Notes under the pieces: model-generated
Told to the model about the DNA's origin: nothing
What the model saw: only the letters and a program-made list of their open reading frames with translations
Database searches by the model: none
Program-made: the position numbers and the translations under genes
Assembly (NCBI RefSeq): GCF_905203285.1
Contig: NZ_CAJKVK010000012.1
Span: forward strand, 1 to 34,303
DNA: 34,303 bases
DNA from: an uncultured Succinatimonas sp.
GTDB taxonomy: Bacteria > Pseudomonadota > Gammaproteobacteria > Enterobacterales > Succinivibrionaceae
Reading direction: 5' to 3'
Shown: one piece after another, positions 6,739-14,465 of the stretch
Layout: each line of letters starts with the position of its first letter
Position numbering within the stretch: the first letter of the stretch is position 1

Positions 6739-7245
6739 TTACTCCAGAATATCCTTAACTGAAAGACCGCGCTTGGCAGCAACGCTCTCAGGGGTACGCA
6801 TGGAGGCTAAAGCGTCAACGGTAGCACGAACCACATTAATCGGGTTGGTTGAACCGTATGCTTTTGCTAAAACGTTACGTACACCAGCTACTTCGAGAAC
6901 TGCACGCATAGCGCCGCCTGCGATAATACCGGTACCTTCGGAGGCAGGCTGTAAATAAACCATTGATCCAGAGTGTCTGCCCTTGATCGGATGGAACAGA
7001 GTGCCGTCCTTGAGCTCAATATGGCTGTGAATATTACGACGAGCCTGCTCAATAGCTTTCTGAATAGCAGCAGGAACTTCGCCGGCTTTGCCGTAGCCGT
7101 AACCTACACGACCTTTGCCGTCACCGACAACGGTAAGAGCGGTGAAAGAGAAAATACGACCGCCTTTTACAACCTTGGCAACGCGATTAACAGCGACCAG
7201 CTTCTCCTGAAGCTCGCCAGCCTGGGATTCATCTTTATGTTGCAT
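6739..7245 (-). CDS. rpsE: 30S ribosomal protein S5
   Basis: S5, 168 residues (E. coli 167), conserved throughout. The N-terminal double-stranded-RNA-binding-like domain contains R-V-A-K-V-V-K-G-G-R-I-F-S-F, and the C-terminal domain has A-S-E-G-T-G-I-I-A-G-G-A-M-R and A-K-A-Y-G-S-T-N-P. S5 with S4 shapes the mRNA entry site and decoding fidelity. ATG start, 9 bases after rplR. Confidence 0.98.
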   Translation of the reverse strand: MQHKDESQAGELQEKLVAVNRVAKVVKGGRIFSFTALTVVGDGKGRVGYGYGKAGEVPAAIQKAIEQARRNIHSHIELKDGTLFHPIKGRHSGSMVYLQPASEGTGIIAGGAMRAVLEVAGVRNVLAKAYGSTNPINVVRATVDALASMRTPESVAAKRGLSVKDILE

Positions 7246-7254
7246 TTTAGACTC

Positions 7255-7608
7255 CTAGAACTTAAGACCAGCTTCACGAGCTGCGTCAGCTAAAGCAGCG
7301 ACACGGCCATGATATTGGTAACCGGAACGATCGAAAGCAACAGTTTCAACTTTAGCGGCAATGGCGCGTTCGCCGATAACTTTGCCGATGAGCTTAGCAG
7401 CTTCGATATTGCCAGTATACTTGAGATCCTTAATCAGATCTTTCTCTAAGGTAGAAGCAGTGGCTAATACACGGCTGTCCTTATCGATAATCTGGGCATA
7501 AATATGACGAGGAGTACGGGTAACAACCAAACGGGTGACTCCAAGTTCATGCATCTTAGCACGTGCTTTCTTTGCACGACGGATGCGGGATGCTTTCTTA
7601 TCAAACAT
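7255..7608 (-). CDS. rplR: 50S ribosomal protein L18
   Basis: L18, a 5S rRNA-binding protein; 117 residues, as in E. coli. The N-terminus is M-F-D-K-K-A-S-R-I-R-R-A and the C-terminus F-D-R-S-G-Y-Q-Y-H-G-R-V-A-A-L-A-D-A-A-R. I choose the ATG at 7608, which matches the family start and has GGGG 6 bases upstream; a TTG at 7620 in frame would add four unsupported residues. Confidence 0.97.
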   Translation of the reverse strand: MFDKKASRIRRAKKARAKMHELGVTRLVVTRTPRHIYAQIIDKDSRVLATASTLEKDLIKDLKYTGNIEAAKLIGKVIGERAIAAKVETVAFDRSGYQYHGRVAALADAAREAGLKF

Positions 7609-7623
7609 GTTATACCCCAATCG

Positions 7624-8157
7624 TTATTTCTTCTTGGCTTCTTTAATGCGTACTACTTCATCAGCATAGCGGATGCCTTTGCCCTTATAAGGCTCAGGAG
7701 CACGATAAGCGCGAATGTCAGCTGCAACCTGTCCTAATAAAGCCTTATCATAGCTCTTTAAAACGATTTCAGTCTGAGACGGAGTTTCACAGGTGACTCC
7801 TTCAGGAAGAGCGTGCTCAACCGGATGGGAGAAACCTAAAGCAAGATTCAATACCTTGCCTTTAGCCTGTGCACGGTAACCAACGCCGACTAACTGGAGT
7901 TTCTTCTCAAAACCCTTGTCAAGACCCACAATCATGTTGTGAATCAAAGCGCGAGTAGTACCTGACTGCATGTTTGAGTCAGCAGAATCATCAGCCTGCT
8001 GTACGTGGATGTTCTTGTCTTCAATAACAACCTTAACAAGCGGATGAACATTTAAAGTCATCTGACCGAGTTTAGACTTGGCAGAAACGACCTGGCCATT
8101 GACGGAAACCTCAACGCCCTGAGGAATAGCAACAGCTTCCTTAGCAATACGTGACAT
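7624..8157 (-). CDS. rplF: 50S ribosomal protein L6
   Basis: L6, 177 residues, identical in length to the E. coli protein, made of two similar domains. Recognisable parts are M-S-R-I-A-K-E-A-V near the start and the C-terminal P-E-P-Y-K-G-K-G-I-R-Y motif at about 154-164. L6 lies at the base of the stalk near the sarcin-ricin loop. ATG start preceded by AAGGAGG; 9 bases after rpsH. Confidence 0.98.
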   Translation of the reverse strand: MSRIAKEAVAIPQGVEVSVNGQVVSAKSKLGQMTLNVHPLVKVVIEDKNIHVQQADDSADSNMQSGTTRALIHNMIVGLDKGFEKKLQLVGVGYRAQAKGKVLNLALGFSHPVEHALPEGVTCETPSQTEIVLKSYDKALLGQVAADIRAYRAPEPYKGKGIRYADEVVRIKEAKKK

Positions 8158-8166
8158 GTTTCCTCC

Positions 8167-8559
8167 TTATGCGACGTAGCAAATAACTTCGCCGCCTAAG
8201 CCGTCCTTACGGGCAGCGCGGTCGGTCATTAGGCCTTTTGAAGTTGAAATAACTGCAATGCCTAAACCATTCATAATACGCGGAAGGTCGCGGCACTTCT
8301 TGTAAACACGAAGTCCCGGACGGGAAACGCGCTGAATCATCTCTACTACGGGCTTGCCCTCGTAGTACTTCAACTCGATTTCCAAAACCTTCTTAACATC
8401 TCCGCTTTCTTTAGCGGAAGCAATATAGCCCTCTTTTACCAACAAGTTGGCAATTGCCAATTTCTGTTTGGAGGAAGGCAAAGACACCGAAACCTTTCCG
8501 GCAGCCTGGCCGTTGCGGATGCGGGTCAGCAAATCCGCGATCGGATCTTGCATGCTCAT
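8167..8559 (-). CDS. rpsH: 30S ribosomal protein S8
   Basis: S8, 130 residues as in E. coli, starting M-S-M-Q-D-P-I-A-D-L-L-T-R-I-R-N-G and ending with V-I-S-T-S-K-G-L-M-T-D-R-A-A-R. S8 is a primary 16S rRNA binder and in E. coli represses the spc operon by binding the rplE region of the mRNA. I did not identify that site by eye here. ATG start with GAGGAGAGA upstream. Confidence 0.98.
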   Translation of the reverse strand: MSMQDPIADLLTRIRNGQAAGKVSVSLPSSKQKLAIANLLVKEGYIASAKESGDVKKVLEIELKYYEGKPVVEMIQRVSRPGLRVYKKCRDLPRIMNGLGIAVISTSKGLMTDRAARKDGLGGEVICYVA

Positions 8560-8573
8560 GTGTATCTCTCCTC

Positions 8574-8879
8574 TTACCAGCTGGCCTTACGAAGACCCGG
8601 AATTTCACCGCGCATCATGTGCTCACGCAATTTAATGCGGCACAAACCGAACTTGCGCAGATAACCATGCGGACGACCAGTCTCGCTGCAGCGATTACGC
8701 TGACGGCAGCGGCTAGAGTCGCGCGGAAGGGCTGCTAAAGCCATTACAGCTGCCCAACGGTCTTCATCTGAGGAAGAGACGCTTGAAATAATAGTCTTGA
8801 GCTGTTCGCGCTTTGCACGATATTTCTCGCAAAGACGCTGTCTTTTCAGCTCGCGATTCTTCATAGAAGTTTTAGCCAT
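8574..8879 (-). CDS. rpsN: 30S ribosomal protein S14, zinc-independent type
   Basis: S14, 101 residues, the long form of gammaproteobacteria. It contains L-P-R-D-S-S and R-Q-R-N-R-C-S-E-T-G-R-P-H-G, and ends E-I-P-G-L-R-K-A-S-W. A few cysteines occur, but not the paired C-x2-C motifs of the short zinc form. Located between rplE and rpsH as expected. ATG start. Confidence 0.98.
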   Translation of the reverse strand: MAKTSMKNRELKRQRLCEKYRAKREQLKTIISSVSSSDEDRWAAVMALAALPRDSSRCRQRNRCSETGRPHGYLRKFGLCRIKLREHMMRGEIPGLRKASW

Positions 8880-8895
8880 TTAGGTTCGTCCTCGA

Positions 8896-9444
8896 TTACT
8901 TAGTCTGAGTGCGGAACGGGAACTTGAATGCTTCGAGGAGGGCGCGACCTTCCTCGTCAGTTTTAGCCGTCGTAGTGATCGTAATGTCAAGACCACGAAT
9001 GGTATCTACCTTGTCATAATCGATCTCTGGGAAAATGATCTGTTCACGAACGCCCATTGAGTAATTGCCGCGTCCGTCAAAAGACTTAGCGGAAAGACCG
9101 CGGAAGTCACGGATACGGGGGATCGCAATTACGATCAAACGCTCGAGAAATTCCCACATACGCTCGCCACGGAGGGTTACCTTACATCCGATAGGATAGC
9201 CTTCACGAATGTGGAAGCCCGCTACAGACTTGCGAACCTTGGTGATAAGCGGCTTCTGACCGGCAATAGCGGCCATGTCGCGTGCAGCGTTTTCTAAAAC
9301 TTTTTTGTCTGCAACTGCCTCACCGACACCCATGTTAAGGGTGATCTTCACAATCCGAGGGACTTGCATGACTGTTTTGTAACCAAATTTTTCAGTTAAG
9401 GCTTTGATTACTTCCTGCTTGTAAAGATCATGCAGTTTCGCCAT
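8896..9444 (-). CDS. rplE: 50S ribosomal protein L5
   Basis: L5, 182 residues (E. coli 179), contacting 5S rRNA and the P-site tRNA in the central protuberance. It has K-I-T-L-N-M-G-V-G-E-A, G-Q-K-P-L-I-T-K and I-R-D-F-R-G-L. In E. coli its translation start region is the S8 repressor target. ATG start; 24 bases after rplX. Confidence 0.98.
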   Translation of the reverse strand: MAKLHDLYKQEVIKALTEKFGYKTVMQVPRIVKITLNMGVGEAVADKKVLENAARDMAAIAGQKPLITKVRKSVAGFHIREGYPIGCKVTLRGERMWEFLERLIVIAIPRIRDFRGLSAKSFDGRGNYSMGVREQIIFPEIDYDKVDTIRGLDITITTTAKTDEEGRALLEAFKFPFRTQTK

Positions 9445-9468
9445 CGTTTATCTCCTGATAAAAACTGC

Positions 9469-9798
9469 TTACTTAGCCTGAGAAGGAACTGCCTGTCCGT
9501 TGGATTTGAAGAAACGTACTTTCTTGCCGTCTTCAAAACGGAAACCTACGCGGTCAGCCTTCTTGGTTTCTGGATTATAAATTGCAACGTTGGAGACATG
9601 AATAGGAGCCTCTTTATCAACGATGCCGCCCTGAATACCGAGATTCGGATTGGGCTTCTGGTGTTTCTTCTGGACGTTAACGCCCTCGACAATCACCTTG
9701 TTTTCACTGGTTAAAACCTGGGTGACCTTACCGATCTTGCCCTTGCTTTTACCGGTAATGACGATAACTTCGTCATTCTGGCGGATTTTAGCTGCCAT
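9469..9798 (-). CDS. rplX: 50S ribosomal protein L24
   Basis: L24, 109 residues (E. coli 104). An N-terminal KOW motif (about 6-33: D-E-V-I-V-I-T-G-K-S-K-G-K-I-G-K-V) is followed by V-E-G-V-N-V-Q-K-K-H. L24 is an early 23S assembly protein near the tunnel exit. ATG start; 17 bases after rplN. Confidence 0.98.
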   Translation of the reverse strand: MAAKIRQNDEVIVITGKSKGKIGKVTQVLTSENKVIVEGVNVQKKHQKPNPNLGIQGGIVDKEAPIHVSNVAIYNPETKKADRVGFRFEDGKKVRFFKSNGQAVPSQAK

Positions 9799-9815
9799 TT
9801 GATACCCCTTTGGAC

Positions 9816-10184
9816 TTAGAGTACTTCAGGAGCAAGTGACACAATCTTCATGAACTGCTCGGAACGAAGTTCACGGGTAACAGGTCCGAAGATACGAGTG
9901 CCAATTGGCTCGTGCTGTGCAGTTAATAAAACTGCAGCGTTGCTGTCGAAGCGAATGAGGGAGCCGTCAGGACGACGTACACCTTTCTTGGTACGTACGA
10001 TAACAGCGTCAACAACATCGCCTTTCTTGACTTTGCCGCGAGGGATGGCTTCTTTGACAGACACCTTAATGATGTCGCCAATACCAGCATAACGGCGGTG
10101 AGATCCTCCCAGGACCTTAATGCACATTACACTGCGAGCACCCGAGTTGTCGGCAACGTCGAGCATGCTTTGCATCTGGATCAT
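9816..10184 (-). CDS. rplN: 50S ribosomal protein L14
   Basis: First gene of the spc block; L14, 122 residues. It carries V-A-D-N-S-G-A-R and K-V-L-G-G-S-H-R-R-Y-A, and ends M-K-I-V-S-L-A-P-E-V-L. I choose the ATG at 10184, which gives the family N-terminus M-I-Q and has GGAG 8 bases upstream. The in-frame TTG at 10205 adds seven residues encoded by the leader itself and is unlikely. Confidence 0.97.
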   Translation of the reverse strand: MIQMQSMLDVADNSGARSVMCIKVLGGSHRRYAGIGDIIKVSVKEAIPRGKVKKGDVVDAVIVRTKKGVRRPDGSLIRFDSNAAVLLTAQHEPIGTRIFGPVTRELRSEQFMKIVSLAPEVL

Positions 10185-10206
10185 TTCAAATGCTCCGTTA
10201 ATCAAT

Positions 10207-10238
10207 AAAAAACCACCCTCCCGAATGATTCGGAAGGG
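10207..10238 (-). terminator. Terminator-like hairpin in the rplN leader
   Basis: On the minus strand a 10-bp stem with one G-U pair (10229-10238 with 10216-10225), loop of three, then TGG and a run of six T residues (10212-10207). It ends just before the rplN ribosome binding site. If the promoter at 10245-10273 is used, this hairpin begins within a few bases of the transcript start and would act as an attenuator; otherwise it is the second of two tandem S10-operon terminators. Confidence 0.75.
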
Positions 10239-10244
10239 CGCTGA

Positions 10245-10273
10245 ATAATAACATATATAATAAAAGACCGCAA
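10245..10273 (-). promoter_or_regulatory. Candidate spc-operon promoter with GC-rich discriminator
   Basis: TTGCGG (10268-10273), spacer of exactly 17, then TATTAT (10245-10250). The bases following the -10 include GCGCCC, the type of discriminator found at stringently controlled rRNA and ribosomal-protein promoters. The -35 lies within the descending arm of the preceding hairpin. The position matches the start of the E. coli spc operon. Confidence 0.55.
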
Positions 10274-10294
10274 GTCTTTTACGACTGCGGTCTT
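10264..10294 (-). terminator. Hairpin after rpsQ (S10-operon terminator)
   Basis: A 9-bp perfect stem (10286-10294 with 10264-10272), extended by three more pairs past a one-base bulge, begins 15 bases after the rpsQ stop. The downstream tract TTATTATAT is T-rich but interrupted, so termination may be partial. It separates the S10 and spc blocks. Confidence 0.7.
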
Positions 10295-10309
10295 ATTTTT
10301 AAGTGTTAA

Positions 10310-10588
10310 TTAGGCCTTCTGGGCTTTCTCAACAACTTTTACCAAAGTCCAAGCGATAGTCTTGGAAACCGGACGGCATTCGCAAATATCAACGATATCG
10401 CCAGCCTGTGCGATGTTCTCTCTATCCTGAACGTGGAACTTGGTGGTACGTTTTACGATTTTACCGTAAAGCGGGTGCTTTACACGACGCTCAACAGCAA
10501 CCACACAAGCTTTCTGCATCTTGTCGCTTACAACGCGGCCGCGGAGGGTGCGAGCCACTTTGGTAGCGGTATTCTGAGTTTCAGACAT
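10310..10588 (-). CDS. rpsQ: 30S ribosomal protein S17
   Basis: S17, 92 residues (E. coli 84), an OB-fold 16S rRNA binder. It has L-R-G-R-V-V-S-D-K-M-Q-K, K-H-P-L-Y-G-K-I-V-K-R and C-R-P-V-S-K-T. Extra residues are at the N-terminus (M-S-E-T-Q-N) and in the C-terminal A-Q-K-A. Last gene of the S10 block; ATG start, 11 bases after rpmC. Confidence 0.98.
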   Translation of the reverse strand: MSETQNTATKVARTLRGRVVSDKMQKACVVAVERRVKHPLYGKIVKRTTKFHVQDRENIAQAGDIVDICECRPVSKTIAWTLVKVVEKAQKA

Positions 10589-10599
10589 TTTGCACTCCT

Positions 10600-10803
10600 C
10601 TACTTGGCGCTTTCAGCGCGAAGTTTTTCAGAAATGATAGTGTTAACGCGCGCAATATCGCGACGGACCTTTCTTACGTCATCAGTCTTCTGTAAAGAAC
10701 CAGTCTTTAACTGAAAACGAAGATTGAACTGTTCGCGCTGAAGACCTGAGAGCTCGCTCTTCAGTTCTTCAACTGATTTGTTACGTAACTCGCTAGCCTT
10801 CAT
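10600..10803 (-). CDS. rpmC: 50S ribosomal protein L29
   Basis: L29, 67 residues (E. coli 63): M-K-A-S-E-L-R-N-K-S, L-Q-R-E-Q-F-N-L-R-F-Q and V-R-R-D-I-A-R-V-N-T. It is a helical protein beside the tunnel exit that helps bind trigger factor and SRP. Its ATG overlaps the rplP stop by one base (TAATG), implying translational coupling. Confidence 0.98.
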   Translation of the reverse strand: MKASELRNKSVEELKSELSGLQREQFNLRFQLKTGSLQKTDDVRKVRRDIARVNTIISEKLRAESAK

Positions 10804-11216
10804 TAGATCACCGCCTTGGTTACAAAAGTAGTGGTAACTGAGAGCTTGGCTGCAGCAAGACGGAAAGCCTCACGAGCAGTAGCTTCAGGGATACCGCCAA
10901 TCTCAAAGAGGACTTTGCCGGGCTGAATCGGGCAAACCCAGTATTCAACTGAACCCTTACCTTTACCCATACGAACACCGAGTGCTTTCTGAGTAATAGG
11001 CTTATCCGGGAACACGCGAATCCAAACTTTACCGGCACGCTTCATTTCGCGGGTGAAAGCACGACGTGCAGCTTCAATTTCACGAGCAGTGATCTGACCG
11101 CGTGAAGTTGCCTTTAAGCCGAACTCACCGAAAGAAACTTCATTTCCGGTATAGGCCAAACCTTCGTTACGGCCTTTTTGAGTCTTGCGATATTTAGTAC
11201 GCTTAGGTTGTAACAT
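10803..11216 (-). CDS. rplP: 50S ribosomal protein L16
   Basis: L16, 137 residues (E. coli 136), starting M-L-Q-P-K-R-T-K-Y-R-K and containing R-G-Q-I-T-A-R-E-I-E-A-A-R-R and R-M-G-K-G-K-G. R81-like arginine (V-R-M-G-K-G-K-G) is the residue that YcfD-type oxygenases hydroxylate in E. coli. ATG start with AGGGAG upstream. Confidence 0.98.
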   Translation of the reverse strand: MLQPKRTKYRKTQKGRNEGLAYTGNEVSFGEFGLKATSRGQITAREIEAARRAFTREMKRAGKVWIRVFPDKPITQKALGVRMGKGKGSVEYWVCPIQPGKVLFEIGGIPEATAREAFRLAAAKLSVTTTFVTKAVI

Positions 11217-11231
11217 TTATTCTCCCTCCCG

Positions 11232-12041
11232 TTACTCGGCAGCCTTGGCTTCAGCAGCCGGAGCAGCTTCAGCAGCGGGCTTCTTTGCAGCGGCGGATGC
11301 GCCACGACCGCGACGGCCGGTGCGTGCACCGTTGTCATCACGACGACGTTTGCGACCTGCAGGAGCTGCGGCGTTGTTACGATCTTCAGGCTCTTCCTGA
11401 GTTAAAGGCAGATTGCCTAAAACTTCACCCTTGAAGATCCAGACTTTAACGCCAATCACACCGTAAGTGGTTACGGCTTCAGAGATTGCGTAGTCAATGT
11501 CGGCACGAAGAGTATGGAGAGGTACGCGACCTTCACGAAGCCACTCGGAACGAGCGATTTCAGCACCGCCCAAACGTCCTGAGACTTCAACTTTGATGCC
11601 TTTTGCACCTACGCGCATAGCGTTCTGAATTGCCTTCTTCATAGCGCGGCGGAACATTACACGGCGCTCAAGCTGAGAAGCAATTGAGTCTGCAACTAAT
11701 TTAGCATCAAGATCAGGCTTGCGAACTTCGCTGATGTTAACCTGAGCAGGGACTCCGGCAATCTCAGCAATCTTTTTGCGCAGTTTTTCTACGTCTTCGC
11801 CTTTCTTACCGATAACAATACCCGGACGAGCAGTGTGAATGGTTACACGGATGCTCTTGGCCGGACGATCAATAACGATCTTTGATACGGAAGCGTTCTT
11901 GAGTTCTTCAAACAAATATTTACGAACTTCAGAATCGCTCTTAATATTGGCCGGGAAATTCGCGGTTGATGCGTACCAGACCGATGAATAAGGCTTGGTA
12001 ATACCGAGTCTTATTCCAATGGGATTAACTTTCTGACCCAT
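11232..12041 (-). CDS. rpsC: 30S ribosomal protein S3 with C-terminal RG/Ala-rich extension
   Basis: S3, 269 residues against 233 in E. coli. The KH-2 domain has the G-I-V-I-G-K-K-G-E-D loop (about 75-84), and the C-terminal S3 domain has G-R-L-G-G-A-E-I-A-R and V-K-V-W-I-F-K-G-E. After about residue 215 an unusual tail follows: acidic, then R-K-R-R-R-D-D and G-R-R-G-R-G, then Ala/Lys/Glu-rich to the end. S3 forms the mRNA entry tunnel, so the tail would be exposed near incoming mRNA. ATG start. Confidence 0.97.
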   Translation of the reverse strand: MGQKVNPIGIRLGITKPYSSVWYASTANFPANIKSDSEVRKYLFEELKNASVSKIVIDRPAKSIRVTIHTARPGIVIGKKGEDVEKLRKKIAEIAGVPAQVNISEVRKPDLDAKLVADSIASQLERRVMFRRAMKKAIQNAMRVGAKGIKVEVSGRLGGAEIARSEWLREGRVPLHTLRADIDYAISEAVTTYGVIGVKVWIFKGEVLGNLPLTQEEPEDRNNAAAPAGRKRRRDDNGARTGRRGRGASAAAKKPAAEAAPAAEAKAAE

Positions 12042-12053
12042 CTTATGCTCCTG

Positions 12054-12389
12054 TTAACGCTCAGCAACGTATACGGTGATGTGAGAGGTACGCTTAACAA
12101 TGCGATCTGCACGGCCCTTGGCACGCGGCATGATGCGCTTTAAGGACGGACCTTCATCAACCAGGATACGAGAAACAAACAGACGATCAGCATCTAAAGA
12201 CTGATTCTGCTCCGCATTTGATACAGCTGACTGAACAACCTTGTAAATCAACTGTGCAGCCTTACGCGGGCTGAACTTAAGTAAATTCAAGGCCTTGTCA
12301 ACAGGCATTCCGCGTACTTGGTCAGCGACCAAACGGGTCTTCTGAGCGGAGCTTCTTGCATAACGATGTACTGCTTTAACTTCCAACAT
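12054..12389 (-). CDS. rplV: 50S ribosomal protein L22
   Basis: L22, 111 residues (E. coli 110), with S-A-Q-K-T-R-L-V-A-D near the start and the tunnel-lining beta hairpin tip L-K-R-I-M-P-R-A-K-G-R-A (about 83-94), a site of macrolide-resistance mutations in other bacteria; nothing abnormal is visible in it. ATG start; 12 bases after rpsS... rpsC follows 12 bases later. Confidence 0.98.
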   Translation of the reverse strand: MLEVKAVHRYARSSAQKTRLVADQVRGMPVDKALNLLKFSPRKAAQLIYKVVQSAVSNAEQNQSLDADRLFVSRILVDEGPSLKRIMPRAKGRADRIVKRTSHITVYVAER

Positions 12390-12400
12390 TTAGCTCACTC

Positions 12401-12685
12401 CTACTTAGCTGCTGCAGCTTTCTTATCAACTGCGGCATGACCGCGGAAAGTACGGGTCGGGGCGAATTCGCCCAGTTTGTGACCTACCATTTCGTCAACA
12501 ATGTAAACCGGTACATGCTGACGACCGTTGTGGACGGCGATAGTCATACCGATCATGGCAGGTACGATCATTGAGCGACGGGACCAAGTTTTGATCGGCT
12601 TCTTATCGCCGTCATTCATGGTCTGCTCAACTTTCTTCAGTAAGTGCTCGTCAATAAACGGCCCTTTCTTCAGAGAACGTGGCAT
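12401..12685 (-). CDS. rpsS: 30S ribosomal protein S19
   Basis: S19, 94 residues (E. coli 92), starting M-P-R-S-L-K-K-G-P-F-I-D and containing H-N-G-R-Q-H-V-P-V-Y and G-E-F-A-P-T-R-T-F-R-G-H. It binds with S13 in the 30S head. The C-terminus ends in a short Ala/Lys tail. ATG start. Confidence 0.98.
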   Translation of the reverse strand: MPRSLKKGPFIDEHLLKKVEQTMNDGDKKPIKTWSRRSMIVPAMIGMTIAVHNGRQHVPVYIVDEMVGHKLGEFAPTRTFRGHAAVDKKAAAAK

Positions 12686-12705
12686 GTTATATCCTCAGTT
12701 AACTG

Positions 12706-13521
12706 TTAACGATGGCGAACAATGTACTTCTCAGTACGCTTATTCTTGCGGGTCTTGAAGCCCTTGCAAGGAGTACCCCAAGGCGAACGAGGCTGAATAC
12801 CCTTGTTACGGCCTTCACCACCACCATGCGGGTGATCGATAGGGTTCATTGCCATACCGCGAACGGTAGGACGTACACCGCGCCAGCGGTTAGCACCAGC
12901 TTTACCTAACTGACGAAGCATGTGTTCGCTGTTGCCGATTTCACCGATGGTAGCACGGCCGTTGGCTAATACGCGGCGCATTTCGCCTGAACGCATACGC
13001 AAAGTGACATATTCACCTTCGCGAGCCAAAAGCTGGCAGTAAGTACCTGCGGAACGGGCAAACTTTGCACCTGCGCCTGGAACTAATTCAACTGCGTGAA
13101 TGTTGGTACCCAACGGAATATTGCGCATCGGGAGGCAGTTGCCGACTTTAATCTCAGCACTGTCACCGGACATAATCTTATCGCCAACCTTAAGTCCCTT
13201 AGGAGCAAGGATATAACGACGTTCGCCGTCAGTATAAAGAACCAAAGCAATATGAGCTGAACGGTTAGGATCATACTCAAGACGCTCAACGCGTGCTTCA
13301 ATTCCGTCTTTCTGACGCTTGAAATCGATTAAACGATAACGCTGCTTGTGACCGCCACCGATGTGACGAGTTGAAATATGACCGTAGTTATCACGACCGC
13401 CGGTCTTGCGCTTCTCAACAACGAGAGGAGCGAAAGGACCGCCCTTCCATAAGTCAAAGGACTTAATCTGGATTACGTGACGACGACCTGCGGAAGTAGG
13501 CTTAGCTTTAATAATAGCCAT
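12706..13521 (-). CDS. rplB: 50S ribosomal protein L2
   Basis: L2, 271 residues (E. coli 273). The start differs slightly from E. coli, but the core is standard: G-R-N-N-x-G-H-I-type segment (here R-D-N-Y-G-H-I-S-T-R-H-I-G-G-G-H-K), and the peptidyl-transferase-proximal V-R-G-M-A-M-N-P-I-D-H-P-H-G-G-G-E-G-R with the key histidine (about 229). Its ATG overlaps the rplW stop by one base (TAATG). Confidence 0.98.
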   Translation of the reverse strand: MAIIKAKPTSAGRRHVIQIKSFDLWKGGPFAPLVVEKRKTGGRDNYGHISTRHIGGGHKQRYRLIDFKRQKDGIEARVERLEYDPNRSAHIALVLYTDGERRYILAPKGLKVGDKIMSGDSAEIKVGNCLPMRNIPLGTNIHAVELVPGAGAKFARSAGTYCQLLAREGEYVTLRMRSGEMRRVLANGRATIGEIGNSEHMLRQLGKAGANRWRGVRPTVRGMAMNPIDHPHGGGEGRNKGIQPRSPWGTPCKGFKTRKNKRTEKYIVRHR

Positions 13522-13841
13522 TATTTGCTCTCCTTCTCAGCCGGTGCTGCAGTAAGATCAATGTTCTGATCAGGCATTAAAGTAACATAAGCCTTTTTCC
13601 AATCAGAGCGGCGACCGATACCGTGAACGGTACGGCGAGCCTTACCCTGCATATTGAGGGTACGGACTGACTTAACCTTAACATTGAAAATATTTTCAAC
13701 GGCAGCTTTGATTTCTTTCTTGTTTGCGTTCGGAAGAACCTTAAATACTACGGTGTTGCCTTTTTCAGCCAACATGGTTGCCTTTTCAGAAACAACCGGA
13801 GCACTCAAAACTTCCATAATACGTGCTTCATTGAACATCAT
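13521..13841 (-). CDS. rplW: 50S ribosomal protein L23
   Basis: L23, 106 residues (E. coli 100), at the tunnel exit where it docks trigger factor and SRP. It has A-P-V-V-S-E-K-A-T, V-F-K-V-L-P-N-A-N-K and G-R-R-S-D-W-K-K-A-Y-V. Two adjacent ATG codons (13841 and 13838) could start it; the first is placed best for the GGAG and overlaps the rplD stop by four bases (ATGA). A short acidic/Lys tail extends the C-terminus. Confidence 0.97.
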   Translation of the reverse strand: MMFNEARIMEVLSAPVVSEKATMLAEKGNTVVFKVLPNANKKEIKAAVENIFNVKVKSVRTLNMQGKARRTVHGIGRRSDWKKAYVTLMPDQNIDLTAAPAEKESK

Positions 13842-14449
13842 TTGAGCATCTCCTCAACCTTCTTAACTGCGGCTTCGGTCATAACAACTTTGTCGAAGTT
13901 GATAAGGTTAATGGGATTGAACTCAGCGGTGCCCGGCTGGCAAACCTCAACCTTATAAAGGTTACGGGATGCGAGGAACAAATCGCTGTCAAATTCGCCG
14001 TTTACGATTAATACATTCTTCAAGTCAAGCTCTTTGAGCTTGGCAACTAAAGTCTTGGTCTTGTGATTTTCAAGTTTAAAATCGCCGACAACTAAAAGGC
14101 GATCCTCACGGACCAACTGTGACAAAATGCTGCGCATTGCAACGCGATACATCTTGCGGTTGACTTTCTGAGTCCAGTCCTGCGGCTTAGCAGCAAAAAT
14201 GGTGCCGCCAGCGCGCCACAGAGGTGAACGAGAAGAACCGGCACGAGCGCGACCAGTACCTTTCTGACGGAACGGCTTCTTGCCGCCGCCTGAAACTTCA
14301 GAACGGGTCTTTTGCGCTTTGGTTCCGGCACGAGCGGTACTCTGGTATGCAACTACTACCTGATGTACCAGCGCCTCATTGAACTCGCGACCGAAAGTGC
14401 TCTCTGACACTTCCAGGCCCTTGTCGGCGCCAATCATCTTTAATTCCAT
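13838..14449 (-). CDS. rplD: 50S ribosomal protein L4
   Basis: L4, 203 residues (E. coli 201), a tunnel-wall protein with the extended loop K-K-P-F-R-Q-K-G-T-G-R-A-R-A-G-S (about 57-72). In E. coli L4 is also the autogenous repressor of the S10 operon through its leader; a structured leader is present here at 15434-15600, so the same control is plausible. ATG start. Confidence 0.98.
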   Translation of the reverse strand: MELKMIGADKGLEVSESTFGREFNEALVHQVVVAYQSTARAGTKAQKTRSEVSGGGKKPFRQKGTGRARAGSSRSPLWRAGGTIFAAKPQDWTQKVNRKMYRVAMRSILSQLVREDRLLVVGDFKLENHKTKTLVAKLKELDLKNVLIVNGEFDSDLFLASRNLYKVEVCQPGTAEFNPINLINFDKVVMTEAAVKKVEEMLK

Positions 14450-14465
14450 GTTTCTTTACCCCAGG

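Noticed and set aside
8411..8738. Overlapping frames opposite and beside rpsH/rpsN
   Set aside because: Long antisense or shifted frames over conserved ribosomal genes; no ribosome binding sites or family match, explained by codon bias.
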